A stretch of DNA of 64,000 nt from CBDCWT01 sp965223305 (GTDB lineage: Bacteria; Planctomycetota; Planctomycetia; Pirellulales; Pirellulaceae), in the NCBI GenBank assembly GCA_965223305.1, contig CBDCWT010000027.1, positions 28,048 to 92,047 on the forward strand. The letters run 5' to 3'. Below, one piece after another: positions 1 through 8,392 of this stretch (the first letter of the stretch is position 1; the number at the start of each line of letters is the position of its first letter). The notes beneath the pieces are model-generated. The model had not been told where the DNA came from. It made no database searches and saw only the letters and a list, made by a program, of their open reading frames with translations. The translations under genes were made by a program, and so were the position numbers.

Positions 1-3000
1 GGTGGTTCGGTCATCGGAGCTGGCGAGGCGCTCGGTGTGATTCGCAACGACGAGGGCGCCGATTTGGGCGACTTGCCGGCCCCCTTCCCAACGCTGTTTG
101 CCGACAACGGTCCGGCACATATCGCTGTCGGTCCCACGCTCGGTTTCATACGGGATATAGACGTCGACGGACAACCTGCGCCGAACGCGGATGGCGACGA
201 CAACTCGCGCATCCCCGACGACGAGGACGGCGTGACCCTTCCTGGGCCGTTCGTACCGGGACAACCAACAGCACCGATTACCGTCACCGCGAATGCACCT
301 GGAAAGCTGGACGCTTGGATCGACTTCAATCGCGACAACTCATTTGCGGGTGCGCAGGAACAGATCTTTTCGAGCGTCGACCTGTTGCCGGGTGCCAACG
401 ACTTGACGTTCGCGGTGCCGGCCGACGCAGCCCAGGGCGCCGCATTCGCTCGTTTTCGTGTAAGCAGCAGCGGTGGTCTAGCGCCTGGCGGTGGCGCCGC
501 GGACGGCGAGGTCGAAGACTATGCATTTACCGTACCCAGTCCCACGGGGAGTGGCGTGTTCAGCTCTAGCGGTCAATCGCTGGGACAACGCAGCAGCCTC
601 AACGTGGCGCTGGGTGATTTGGACGGTGACGGCGACGTCGATGCTTTTGTGGTCAACGGTTACAACGAGAGCAATCGCGTATGGCTCAACAACGACGGCC
701 AGTTCACCGACAGCGGCCAGAGCGTGGGCGGCCAACACAGTTCGGAGGTCGCGCTCGGCGATCTCGATGGGGATGGCGATCTGGACGCTTTTGTCGCAAA
801 CGCAACCGTGAATCGCGTCTGGCTGAACGACAGCGGGATCTTCACGAGCAACGGGCAGGACCTGGGTACCAGCAACAGCATCGCGGTTGCACTGGGAGAC
901 TTGGACCGGGACGGAGATCTTGACGCCTTCGTGGCCAACGAAACTCAGGCTAATCGCATCTGGCTGAATGAAGGCGGAATCTTCAGCGACAGTGGCCAGA
1001 TCCTGGGCAACCATGCCAGCCGAGCGGTCGCTTTGGGGGATATCGACGGGGACGGGGACCTGGACGCCTATGTCGCCAACTATCTGCAAGGCGATCGCAT
1101 CTGGCAAAACGATGACGGGATCTTCAGCGATACCGAGCAAGAGCTCGGAGACCATCATAGCTGGGGTGTGGCGCTGGGAGACGTCGACGGCGACGGTGAT
1201 TTGGATGCGTTGACGGCTAACTTGGACCATCACAATCGACTCTGGTTGAACACTGACGGTACGTTTGTGGACAGTGGCCAAAGCCTGGGAGACCACTTTG
1301 GCTTCGATCTGGCGCTGGGCGATTTGGACGGTGACGGCGACCTGGATGCGGTCGTCGCCAACGGCCACTCCGGCAGCTCGCTGGTGGCCAGTTCGGGAAA
1401 TCGGATCCTCCGCAACAACGGCGGCGTTTTCAGCGACTTCGGTCAGCCCTTGGGCGACCATGCCAGTTTCGGGGTGGCCTTGGGCGACCTGGACGGCGAC
1501 GGTGACTTGGACGCGTTTACCGCGAACTACTACGTACCTCAGATCGGAGTTCCGCGCCAGCCGCAGGGGAATCGCGTTTGGTTGAACGCTCAGGAAGAGA
1601 GCCTTTTCGCCGTAGCTGCTGTGGATGCGGTCAAGGCTGAAGGTGACTCGGGAACCACCTCCTTTACGTTCGAGGTGACCCGTGCAGGCAATTTGGACGA
1701 GGCGGGGGCGGTGAACTACGCGGTCACAGGCCGCGGGGGGTTTCCCGTCGATGCGGCTGACTTCGGAGGCACATTGCCCAGCGGTGTTGTTAACTTTGCG
1801 GCGTCTGAAACGACTCAGACCATTTCGGTCGAGGTCACAGGCGACGCGGCCATTGAGACGGACGAGGATTTTCGGGTCACGATTGCTGAACCCACGCCTG
1901 TCACAGCTCAAATCGTGACCGCCACCGCCGAGGGCACGATTCAGAACGACGACCTCACGCCGTTGACCGTCTTTTTGGGCGTCGACAATCCGATCACCCT
2001 GGAAGATGGTGGGATGACGATCTTCTCTGCGGAACTGACTCAGGATGCACCGACGGACGTAACGGTAGACCTCACCCTGAGCGGTACGGCGACGTTGAAC
2101 GTGGACTTCGCACTTTCGGGTACTCAAATTGTGATTCCCGAGGGCGGGCGTTCCGGTTCGGTGAGCGTCACGACGGTCGACGACGCGCTTGATGAGGAAG
2201 ACGAGTCCATTATTCTCGAGATCACCAGCGCTACCAACGCCGCGATCGGCAACGGTCCACAGACGACGTTCATACTCGACGATGACGACCCGGAGGGCTT
2301 GGCTGTCACGCATCTCTTCCCGACCACGACAGGATTCTCCATCCAGTTGAACACCTTCGTGGACCGGAGCACGCTGAACTTGTACGACACTGAAACCGCG
2401 GGGCTTGGACCGGCCGATGTCACGCTCGTTGGAGAGACAAACGGGCCAATCGCCGGGTCGGTATTTATCAGGCCGTCCTTGTTCGAGTTTGTATTCGTCA
2501 GGACCGGTGGCCCGCTGCCGCCGGACAACTATACAGTGACCCTGCGTAGCGGCGAGAACGCTTTCAAGTCGATCACAGGCGAGCTGCTGGACGGTAACGG
2601 CGACGGAACCGCCGGCGACGACTATGTAGGAACGTTTTTGATTGGCGAGCCGGCGGCTGGTGCGGTGACGGTCAGTGTGCCGGACTTTGTGCGGGGACCG
2701 GGGCAAGTCATCAACGTGCCCGCCGATTCGAGCAACGGGCTCCCGATCGTGGTCAGTGGCTCGGGGGGCGTGCGCGTCGTTGATATGGCGATTAGTATCC
2801 GACTCGCGTTGATCAATATCACCGGCGCCACAGTAGCGCCGGGCATGCCGGCAGGCTCGTCTGCAACACTGCAGTTTGCCGACGATGATCCGTCGCTGGC
2901 GCTAGTCACCTTCTCGAGCCCGACCGCATTGCCCGCAGGCACACACACCATTGTGAACCTACAGGCCGAAGTACCGGTGGCGGACGCCAACGAAGTGTAC

Positions 3001-4083
3001 CGCGATAAGCAAGTTGTCGACCTGCAAGGCGTGACAGTTCGTGGAGCAGACCTCAACCCGCTACCGGTGATCGAAGACGACGGGTTTCATGTGGCAACCT
3101 ACTTCGGAGATGTCTCGGCGAACGGCCGCATGAACGCCAGCGACGCTGCCTTAGTAGCGCGGGTGGCCGCGTTGCGTGACAGCGGATTCGCGAACACGCC
3201 GCTGGCCGATCCGCTGTTGATGGGAGACGTAACCGGCAACGGCCGCCTGAATGCCGCCGATGCTTCGCGGATCGCTCAAGCGGCAGCGCTGCTCCCGGTG
3301 CCTTCAATTCCCCCCATCCCGGGCGGGGTGGTAACCACGCCGATCACAGGTCCCGATCCTAAGCTAAGCATTCCGCAAACGTTGACCGCGACGCCCGGCG
3401 AATCGGTTCGCGTGCCGGTGCAGATCGACAGTCTTGGTGAGCTGCGAGCGCCGCATCGATTGGCCGAAGCGGATCTGGTGGTGACCTTCGACAACCGTCT
3501 GTTGACCGTCACACAGGTGACACCGGGCGTGCTGCTCACCGAGAATCCGGGCTGGTCTTTGACCACCAACCTGGACAACGACCTGGGCCGGGTCATCGTG
3601 ATGGCTTCGACGACGAGCCCGCTGGCCGGCAGCTTTGATGAGGTTTTGGTCGACCTGCACTTCACCGTCAGAGACTCCGCTCCGGGCGGAGCGGTCACGG
3701 CGATCAACCTAGCCGCCTCTTCGGGCAGTGTCTTCACCGCGTTGGTGGATGAACACGACCAGCTGCTCCCGCTGGAGGGCCCGCTGACCAATCGGGCCAC
3801 CGATCCGGTCGACGGCCTGCTCGCGATCACTCCGGCGGCCGGATCGCCGGTTGCGGCCGCACGCGATAGTTCTGCAGAACGTGCGTCGTTCGGGTTGGGG
3901 CCGCCGGCTGCGCCTCAGCTGCTCGAGCGACCGGAGCAAGGCTACGAGGGGTTTGTGGACGAAGCGCTCAGACAGGTGCTCGACGAGCGACCGGAGGACC
4001 GCTTTGTCGACCGGGACGAGGAACACGAGAGCTGGGAGCTGGACATCGACAAGTTGACTACTAGTAGGTGGCAGGTTGACTAA
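1..4083 (+). CDS. Giant surface protein, 3' part: Calx-beta, FG-GAP/VCBS, cohesin-like and dockerin domains (5' end outside window)
   Basis: The frame is open to the first base, so the N-terminus lies outside the window; the first codons read as the end of a Calx-beta domain (…VIRNDEG). In order follow a GEVEDY-type domain (to about nt 535), seven FG-GAP/VCBS repeats with Ca-binding DLDGDGDLDA motifs (about 570-1600), two Calx-beta domains (about 1610-1950 and 1960-2290, each ending in a DDD/NDD motif), a bacterial Ig-like segment (2300-2640), a cohesin-like region (2660-3090), a dockerin type I pair starting GDVSANGRMNASDA and GDVTGNGRLNAADA (3103-3300) and a second cohesin-like domain (3355-3760). 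The C-terminal 80 residues are charged. Such proteins are exported and usually surface-bound in planctomycetes. The partner and exact role are unknown. The next gene starts 3 nt after the stop. Confidence 0.9.
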   Translation, partial: GGSVIGAGEALGVIRNDEGADLGDLPAPFPTLFADNGPAHIAVGPTLGFIRDIDVDGQPAPNADGDDNSRIPDDEDGVTLPGPFVPGQPTAPITVTANAPGKLDAWIDFNRDNSFAGAQEQIFSSVDLLPGANDLTFAVPADAAQGAAFARFRVSSSGGLAPGGGAADGEVEDYAFTVPSPTGSGVFSSSGQSLGQRSSLNVALGDLDGDGDVDAFVVNGYNESNRVWLNNDGQFTDSGQSVGGQHSSEVALGDLDGDGDLDAFVANATVNRVWLNDSGIFTSNGQDLGTSNSIAVALGDLDRDGDLDAFVANETQANRIWLNEGGIFSDSGQILGNHASRAVALGDIDGDGDLDAYVANYLQGDRIWQNDDGIFSDTEQELGDHHSWGVALGDVDGDGDLDALTANLDHHNRLWLNTDGTFVDSGQSLGDHFGFDLALGDLDGDGDLDAVVANGHSGSSLVASSGNRILRNNGGVFSDFGQPLGDHASFGVALGDLDGDGDLDAFTANYYVPQIGVPRQPQGNRVWLNAQEESLFAVAAVDAVKAEGDSGTTSFTFEVTRAGNLDEAGAVNYAVTGRGGFPVDAADFGGTLPSGVVNFAASETTQTISVEVTGDAAIETDEDFRVTIAEPTPVTAQIVTATAEGTIQNDDLTPLTVFLGVDNPITLEDGGMTIFSAELTQDAPTDVTVDLTLSGTATLNVDFALSGTQIVIPEGGRSGSVSVTTVDDALDEEDESIILEITSATNAAIGNGPQTTFILDDDDPEGLAVTHLFPTTTGFSIQLNTFVDRSTLNLYDTETAGLGPADVTLVGETNGPIAGSVFIRPSLFEFVFVRTGGPLPPDNYTVTLRSGENAFKSITGELLDGNGDGTAGDDYVGTFLIGEPAAGAVTVSVPDFVRGPGQVINVPADSSNGLPIVVSGSGGVRVVDMAISIRLALINITGATVAPGMPAGSSATLQFADDDPSLALVTFSSPTALPAGTHTIVNLQAEVPVADANEVYRDKQVVDLQGVTVRGADLNPLPVIEDDGFHVATYFGDVSANGRMNASDAALVARVAALRDSGFANTPLADPLLMGDVTGNGRLNAADASRIAQAAALLPVPSIPPIPGGVVTTPITGPDPKLSIPQTLTATPGESVRVPVQIDSLGELRAPHRLAEADLVVTFDNRLLTVTQVTPGVLLTENPGWSLTTNLDNDLGRVIVMASTTSPLAGSFDEVLVDLHFTVRDSAPGGAVTAINLAASSGSVFTALVDEHDQLLPLEGPLTNRATDPVDGLLAITPAAGSPVAAARDSSAERASFGLGPPAAPQLLERPEQGYEGFVDEALRQVLDERPEDRFVDRDEEHESWELDIDKLTTSRWQVD

Positions 4084-4086
4084 CTA

Positions 4087-4659
4087 ATGACTGACCAAAC
4101 AAACCCGTACGCCGCCTCGGCTTCTGCTGGTCCTGCAAGCGAAGTGCCTGTCGGAGCAGAAGCGATCCGCCGCAAGCACCTCAACCATGAAGCATCCGTC
4201 AAGTCAATTGGCAGCCTGTATCTGCTCAGCGCCGTGTTCGCGGTGCCAGCAAGCCTGGTGATGGTCGTGAGCGCCGCCTCGACCGTGGGTCGAGTTAACG
4301 AACCTGTTGCTGCGGTAGCGATTGTCACCTCCCTTTTCTACCTTGGGTTGAGCATCTTGTTGTGCGCCGTGGCCATCGGGTTGAGAGGCTTGCAAACCTG
4401 GGCGCGGTATATCGCGGTCGGCTATTCCGTTCTCGGTTTACTGGCGATTCCTATTGGGACATTGATCAACGCCTACTTCCTCTACTTGCTTCTTTCTGAA
4501 AAAGGGAAAGTCGTGTTTTCCGACGAGTACAAGGAGGTCATCCGGCAAACACCGGAGATCAAGTATAAGACGCCGGTTCTGGTACTGTTGTTGGCCATCG
4601 TGCTGATCGTACTCCTAGTCGTCAGCGTGATTGCCTTCCTATCGATGTCACCGTCTTGA
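4087..4659 (+). CDS. Small multi-pass membrane protein of unknown function
   Basis: The 190-residue protein begins with a soluble N-terminus containing NPYA, then IRRKHLNHEASVKSIGSLY, followed by about four hydrophobic segments (roughly residues 40-60, 75-100, 110-135, 160-185). The NPYA opening and the RRKHLNHEASVKSIG block recall a family of small planctomycete membrane proteins; no enzymatic motif is visible. The ATG lies 3 nt after the stop of the giant surface protein with no strong Shine-Dalgarno sequence, so translation may be coupled to that gene. Function is unknown. Confidence 0.75.
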   Translation: MTDQTNPYAASASAGPASEVPVGAEAIRRKHLNHEASVKSIGSLYLLSAVFAVPASLVMVVSAASTVGRVNEPVAAVAIVTSLFYLGLSILLCAVAIGLRGLQTWARYIAVGYSVLGLLAIPIGTLINAYFLYLLLSEKGKVVFSDEYKEVIRQTPEIKYKTPVLVLLLAIVLIVLLVVSVIAFLSMSPS

Positions 4660-4827
4660 CCGTCCAGCCTGATCTTCAGGGATTGGCCGCAGGCAACTTG
4701 GGGATCTTTGTGGATTTTCTCCAAGAAATCCTCTGCTTCCCCCGAAGTGCCCCCTGCGGCAAAATATCTTGTCGGCAGGGGCCCGACCGCGCAGCCGCTA
4801 TGCCCGTCGAAGCAAGGAGTACCTATC

Positions 4828-5841
4828 GTGTTCACTGATCACAAGTTCACCTCTCTCGGACTGCTCTTGTTGACCGGCCTGATCGGGTCCTTTTCGCGTG
4901 CCGACGAACCGCCGGAGTCTGCGATTGCCACGGCGGAGAAGATCACTAAACGGAAGCCGACGCGGTTCATCCGCGTGCTCCGGGACGAATTCGACACCCC
5001 AATCTCGCTGCAAACGGCCACGGCCAAGTACGTGTTGGTGGATTCAACCGGTGAAACCACGCTAGAAGTTTCCCTGGAGAGTGTGATTCACATTGCCGAT
5101 CGCGGCTACTTTCAGGGTTTTAATCAGCGTTTTCGTCACTACGATGCGGTGCTTTACGAGTTGGTCGCTCCGCCTGAAAAACGAGTTCCGGACAAGACGA
5201 AGCCGCAATCACATCCGCTCGCTCTCGTTCAACGTTTTGCTGCAGAAGGGCTCGGGTTGACTCACCAAGTTGACCAAATCGACTATCAGGCGTCCAACCT
5301 CGTCCATTCCGACCTCTCTCCGGCCGAGATGCTCGAGGCCCAGAAGAGCCGCGGTGACGATCCTGTCACGATCTTGGCTGATACGATGCTGCATTGGGTG
5401 CGGCAGACGAATAAGCAGCTGGCTTCGTCCCCTAAGAAAGAGCTGCCCCAATTCGACCTGTCGATCCTCACCGAGCCAGACGGCGCCATGAAACTTCGCC
5501 GCCTGTTCGCCAGCCAGTTCTCCACACCTGGGCAGCTCGAAGCGGCGCTCGCGCCACGGCAGCGGACCAATTTGATTGACGACCGCAACCGTCGTGCGCT
5601 GGAGGTCTTTCAAAAGCAGCTAGACGCGGGGCACCGCCGGATTGCGTTCTTCTGGGGCGCAGCACACATGCAAGACTTCGAGCAACGTTTGATCCTCGAC
5701 TACGGACTCAAGCCCGCCGGGGTGCGCTGGCGGAACGCCTGGGATCTACGTGACGGGACAATCGGACAAGCTCCTCTCCAGTCGCTGCTTGAGCGCACGC
5801 TCCGCGCGACTCTCGAAGACTTGAAGCTGGGCGATCAATAG
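4828..5841 (+). CDS. Exported TraB/TIKI-like protein
   Basis: The reading frame opens further upstream, but the GTG at 4828 is chosen because AAGGAG lies 8 nt upstream and a signal peptide starts there (FTDHKFTSLGLLLLTGLIG, cleavage near SRADEP). The 337-residue product has features of the TraB/GumN/TIKI fold: an early histidine in SVIHIADRGYF, then HYDAVLYELVAP, and a late FFWGAAHMQDFEQRL matching the second GxxH-type motif. The first GxxH motif is degenerate. Some family members are metal-dependent peptidases; whether this one is active cannot be told. Genes around it run the same way but with gaps of over 150 nt. Confidence 0.7.
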   Translation: MFTDHKFTSLGLLLLTGLIGSFSRADEPPESAIATAEKITKRKPTRFIRVLRDEFDTPISLQTATAKYVLVDSTGETTLEVSLESVIHIADRGYFQGFNQRFRHYDAVLYELVAPPEKRVPDKTKPQSHPLALVQRFAAEGLGLTHQVDQIDYQASNLVHSDLSPAEMLEAQKSRGDDPVTILADTMLHWVRQTNKQLASSPKKELPQFDLSILTEPDGAMKLRRLFASQFSTPGQLEAALAPRQRTNLIDDRNRRALEVFQKQLDAGHRRIAFFWGAAHMQDFEQRLILDYGLKPAGVRWRNAWDLRDGTIGQAPLQSLLERTLRATLEDLKLGDQ

Positions 5842-6004
5842 TCAACGACCAATAGTCGGTGTCTCGGCGCTTCTTCCTGCTCATGCCGCGCGAAGCTGAT
5901 TGGCGCGACCCTCTGCTCGCGATCTAGTTCGCATTGGTGTATTCTGCGCGTTGCTTGCTGTCAGACTGTTGCACCACGAGGCAAAAATGAGAAGGAAGTC
6001 CGTC

Positions 6005-7162
6005 ATGAAAAGAAGCGCCACACGCTGTTTCCGACCCCCCGGCCTGCTGCTGCTCCTGCTGCTCTCGGCCCGCTCCGGGTTTTCATTAGAGCTGGACGTG
6101 TGGATCGGCACGACCACCCCTCGCGGTGGGGCGAGCCAGGGCATCTACCACACCAGGCTCAATTCGGCTGACGGCTCGCTCGCCCAACCGCGCCTGGCCG
6201 CGGAAGCGAACAGCCCGGGTTTCTTGGCCAGCCACCCCACCGAGCGAGTCCTCTATTCCACCGGCAATGTTGAAGGTCGACCTTCGCTCGTCGCGTATCG
6301 GATCGAGGGTCAAGACGATCACGTGGAGCTGTCGTTGATCAACTCGCAGCCGATCGGTGATGGTGGAGCGGCCCATCTGGCGACCGACCGGACCGGATCG
6401 GCCCTCATGTCGGCGCAATACGGCGGTGGTTCAACAGCGATCTTTCCATTGAATCAGGATGGCTCGATCGGTCCCCGCGAAAAGCTTCTCAAGCACGAAG
6501 GCGGGTCAGGTGTCATCCCTGCTCGGCAGAACGCCCCACACGCCCACTGGGTCGGCACGGCACCGGACAACCGCTTCGCGTTCGTTCCCGACCTGGGTTT
6601 GGACCAGGTGATTATCTATAAGCTCGATGCGGATCGGGCAAATCTGGTTCCTCATGGCACTGGCCAACTGCCACCCGGTGGTGGTCCCCGCCACATGAAA
6701 TTCCACACCAGCGGCGACTACATTTATGTGCTCAACGAGTTAGCTTTGTCTGTGACTGTGTTCGGTTACGATGACGAGGCGGGCGTCATGACTGCAATCC
6801 AGACGATTGAGACCGTGCCGCAAGAGGAGAAGGCCAAAGAGCGTTTCGCGAGCGCTTCGGAGATTCGAGTTCATCCGTCCGGCAAGTTCGTTTACGCTGC
6901 CAACCGGGGCCATGATACGATCTCGGCGTTTCGCGTCGACGAAGCGAGTGGTCAGCTCTCGTTCATCGAGCGCGAACCTGTCCGCGGCAGCTGGCCGCGA
7001 AACTTCAACATCGACCCCAGCGGACGCTGGCTGCTGGCTGCTGGAAGGGATAGCAATACGCTGGCGGTCTTTGAGATCGACGGCGAGACTGGCGAACTGA
7101 CTTACACCCGCAAAATGGTCGCGGTACCCACACCGATCTGCGTCTTGTTTGCCACTAATTGA
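6005..7162 (+). CDS. Exported lactonase-family seven-bladed beta-propeller (6-phosphogluconolactonase-like)
   Basis: The ATG at 6005 is preferred over upstream in-frame starts because GAAGGA ends 8 nt upstream and the product begins with a typical signal peptide (basic MKRSATRCFRPP, then a leucine run). The mature part reads as the Pgl/YbhE lactonase fold: VWIGTTTPRGGASQGIYH, FLASHPTERVLYSTG, NAPHAHWVGTAPDNRFAFV, GGGPRHMKFH, EIRVHPSGKFVYAANRGHD, WPRNFNIDPSGRWLLAAG. The cytoplasmic relatives hydrolyse 6-phosphogluconolactone; an exported copy probably acts on another lactone or serves as a scaffold. The end overlaps the HEAT-repeat gene by 14 nt, suggesting co-translation. Confidence 0.88.
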   Translation: MKRSATRCFRPPGLLLLLLLSARSGFSLELDVWIGTTTPRGGASQGIYHTRLNSADGSLAQPRLAAEANSPGFLASHPTERVLYSTGNVEGRPSLVAYRIEGQDDHVELSLINSQPIGDGGAAHLATDRTGSALMSAQYGGGSTAIFPLNQDGSIGPREKLLKHEGGSGVIPARQNAPHAHWVGTAPDNRFAFVPDLGLDQVIIYKLDADRANLVPHGTGQLPPGGGPRHMKFHTSGDYIYVLNELALSVTVFGYDDEAGVMTAIQTIETVPQEEKAKERFASASEIRVHPSGKFVYAANRGHDTISAFRVDEASGQLSFIEREPVRGSWPRNFNIDPSGRWLLAAGRDSNTLAVFEIDGETGELTYTRKMVAVPTPICVLFATN

Positions 7163-8147
7163 TGCCCGAACCAAGTCCCCTCGCACAAAGATCGCAGCGC
7201 TGAACGAGCTCCGCAGTCGTCCCTCGGCCACAACCACGGCTGGAGCACTGCGCGAAGCGCTGGCCGACCGCTCGCCTCACGTGCTCGCCAAGGCCGCCGA
7301 GTTGTGCGGCGAGTTGCAGCAATCAGCGTTAGTGGACGACTTGTTGGCCGCCTACCCGCGCACCTTTGTCAACCCGTTGAAGAAAGACCCCGGCTGCATC
7401 GCCAAGACCGCCATCGCCGAGGCCCTCGCGCGTTTGGACTACCAGGACGTCGAGCCGTATCGGCGCGGCATCCGCTACCGCCAGTACGAACCCGTGTGGG
7501 GAGGCGAGGAGGATACGGCGGCGCAGCTGCGCGCTGTCTGCGCGGCTGGCATGGTTGCCTCCGCCACCGCATCCGAAGCCATCAACTGCTTTGCGGACTT
7601 GCTTGCCGACCCCTACCGCGCGGCGCGGATTGGCGCAGCCCGGGCCATTGCGGGCTTGGGGCATTGGGAAGGCGTTCCGCTGCTGAGGTTGAAGTTGCAT
7701 GTCGGGGACCAAGAGCCGGAAGTGATGGGCGAGTGCTGCACGGCCCTGTTGGAGTTGGCTCCCGAGGATAGCGCCGAACTCGTCATCGGCTTGCTGTCCT
7801 CGCCCGACAACGAATTACGTATCCAGGCCGCGTTGGCGCTCGGCCAATCGCGGCATCCAAAAGCGTTGGAACCACTCTGCACATGCTGGCAAACTGCCGC
7901 CGAACCCGCGATGCGGGGTATCTTGCTAACTTGCATCGGGTTGCTGCGAACAAAGCCCAGCCGCGAGTTTCTGGTCGCGCTGGTCTCTGGAGAAGATGAT
8001 GTTGCGGCCGCAGATGCCATCCGAGCTCTTGCGCCGTTCCGCATGCTCGACGAGCTGAGACAGCAAGTCGAGGAAGCGGTCGCGGCTGCAGACAACGACC
8101 GGTTGCACGCCGTCCTAGCTGATGAGTTCGGCCCGCGGCGCGAGTAG
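7149..8147 (+). CDS. HEAT-repeat protein
   Basis: The 332-residue product is made of repeated helical pairs such as LREALADRSPHVLAKAAELCGEL, RAARIGAARAIAGLG and ELRIQAALALGQSRHPKALE, typical of HEAT/PBS-lyase-type repeats used for protein-protein contacts. There is no signal peptide. The start is uncertain: the longest frame begins with TTG at 7149, inside the end of the lactonase gene, and no ATG lies nearby in frame. Overlap with the lactonase gene suggests translational coupling. Ten bases after its stop a REP array begins. Confidence 0.75.
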   Translation: MPLIDARTKSPRTKIAALNELRSRPSATTTAGALREALADRSPHVLAKAAELCGELQQSALVDDLLAAYPRTFVNPLKKDPGCIAKTAIAEALARLDYQDVEPYRRGIRYRQYEPVWGGEEDTAAQLRAVCAAGMVASATASEAINCFADLLADPYRAARIGAARAIAGLGHWEGVPLLRLKLHVGDQEPEVMGECCTALLELAPEDSAELVIGLLSSPDNELRIQAALALGQSRHPKALEPLCTCWQTAAEPAMRGILLTCIGLLRTKPSREFLVALVSGEDDVAAADAIRALAPFRMLDELRQQVEEAVAAADNDRLHAVLADEFGPRRE

Positions 8148-8156
8148 CGGGGACTG

Positions 8157-8304
8157 GTAGCCGAACTCGCCAGAGATGAAGTAGCCGAACTCGCCAGAGT
8201 TTGGGTGAAGTAGCCGAACTCGCCAGAGTTTGGGTGAAGTAGCCGAACTCGCCAGAGTTTGGGTGAATCGGCAGTCCGCCAAATTCTGGCGAATTCGGCT
8301 ACCC
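8157..8304 (+). repeat. REP array, four direct units plus one inverted
   Basis: TAGCCGAACTCGCCAGAG starts at 8158, 8182, 8211 and 8240; the last three are exact 29-bp tandem units ending in TTTGGGTGAA. An inverted unit with AATTC/GAATT arms follows at about 8277-8303. Each unit is an imperfect palindrome, CCGAACTC-GCCA-GAGTTTGG. The array lies between the stops of two convergent genes. Confidence 0.95.
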
Positions 8305-8392
8305 GCGTTCTCGGCTTCCAACTGCCATGTTAATTTCCAGCTTCGCGCAGCCGGTCGGGATTCTCGCACTGGGAGGGGCAGCGAATGGCAAG

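Noticed and set aside
478..2706. A 742-codon open frame on the minus strand
   Set aside because: It is antisense to the FG-GAP/Calx-beta domains, whose repeated Asp/Gly codons in G+C-rich DNA keep the opposite strand open; it has no recognisable domain or ribosome site.
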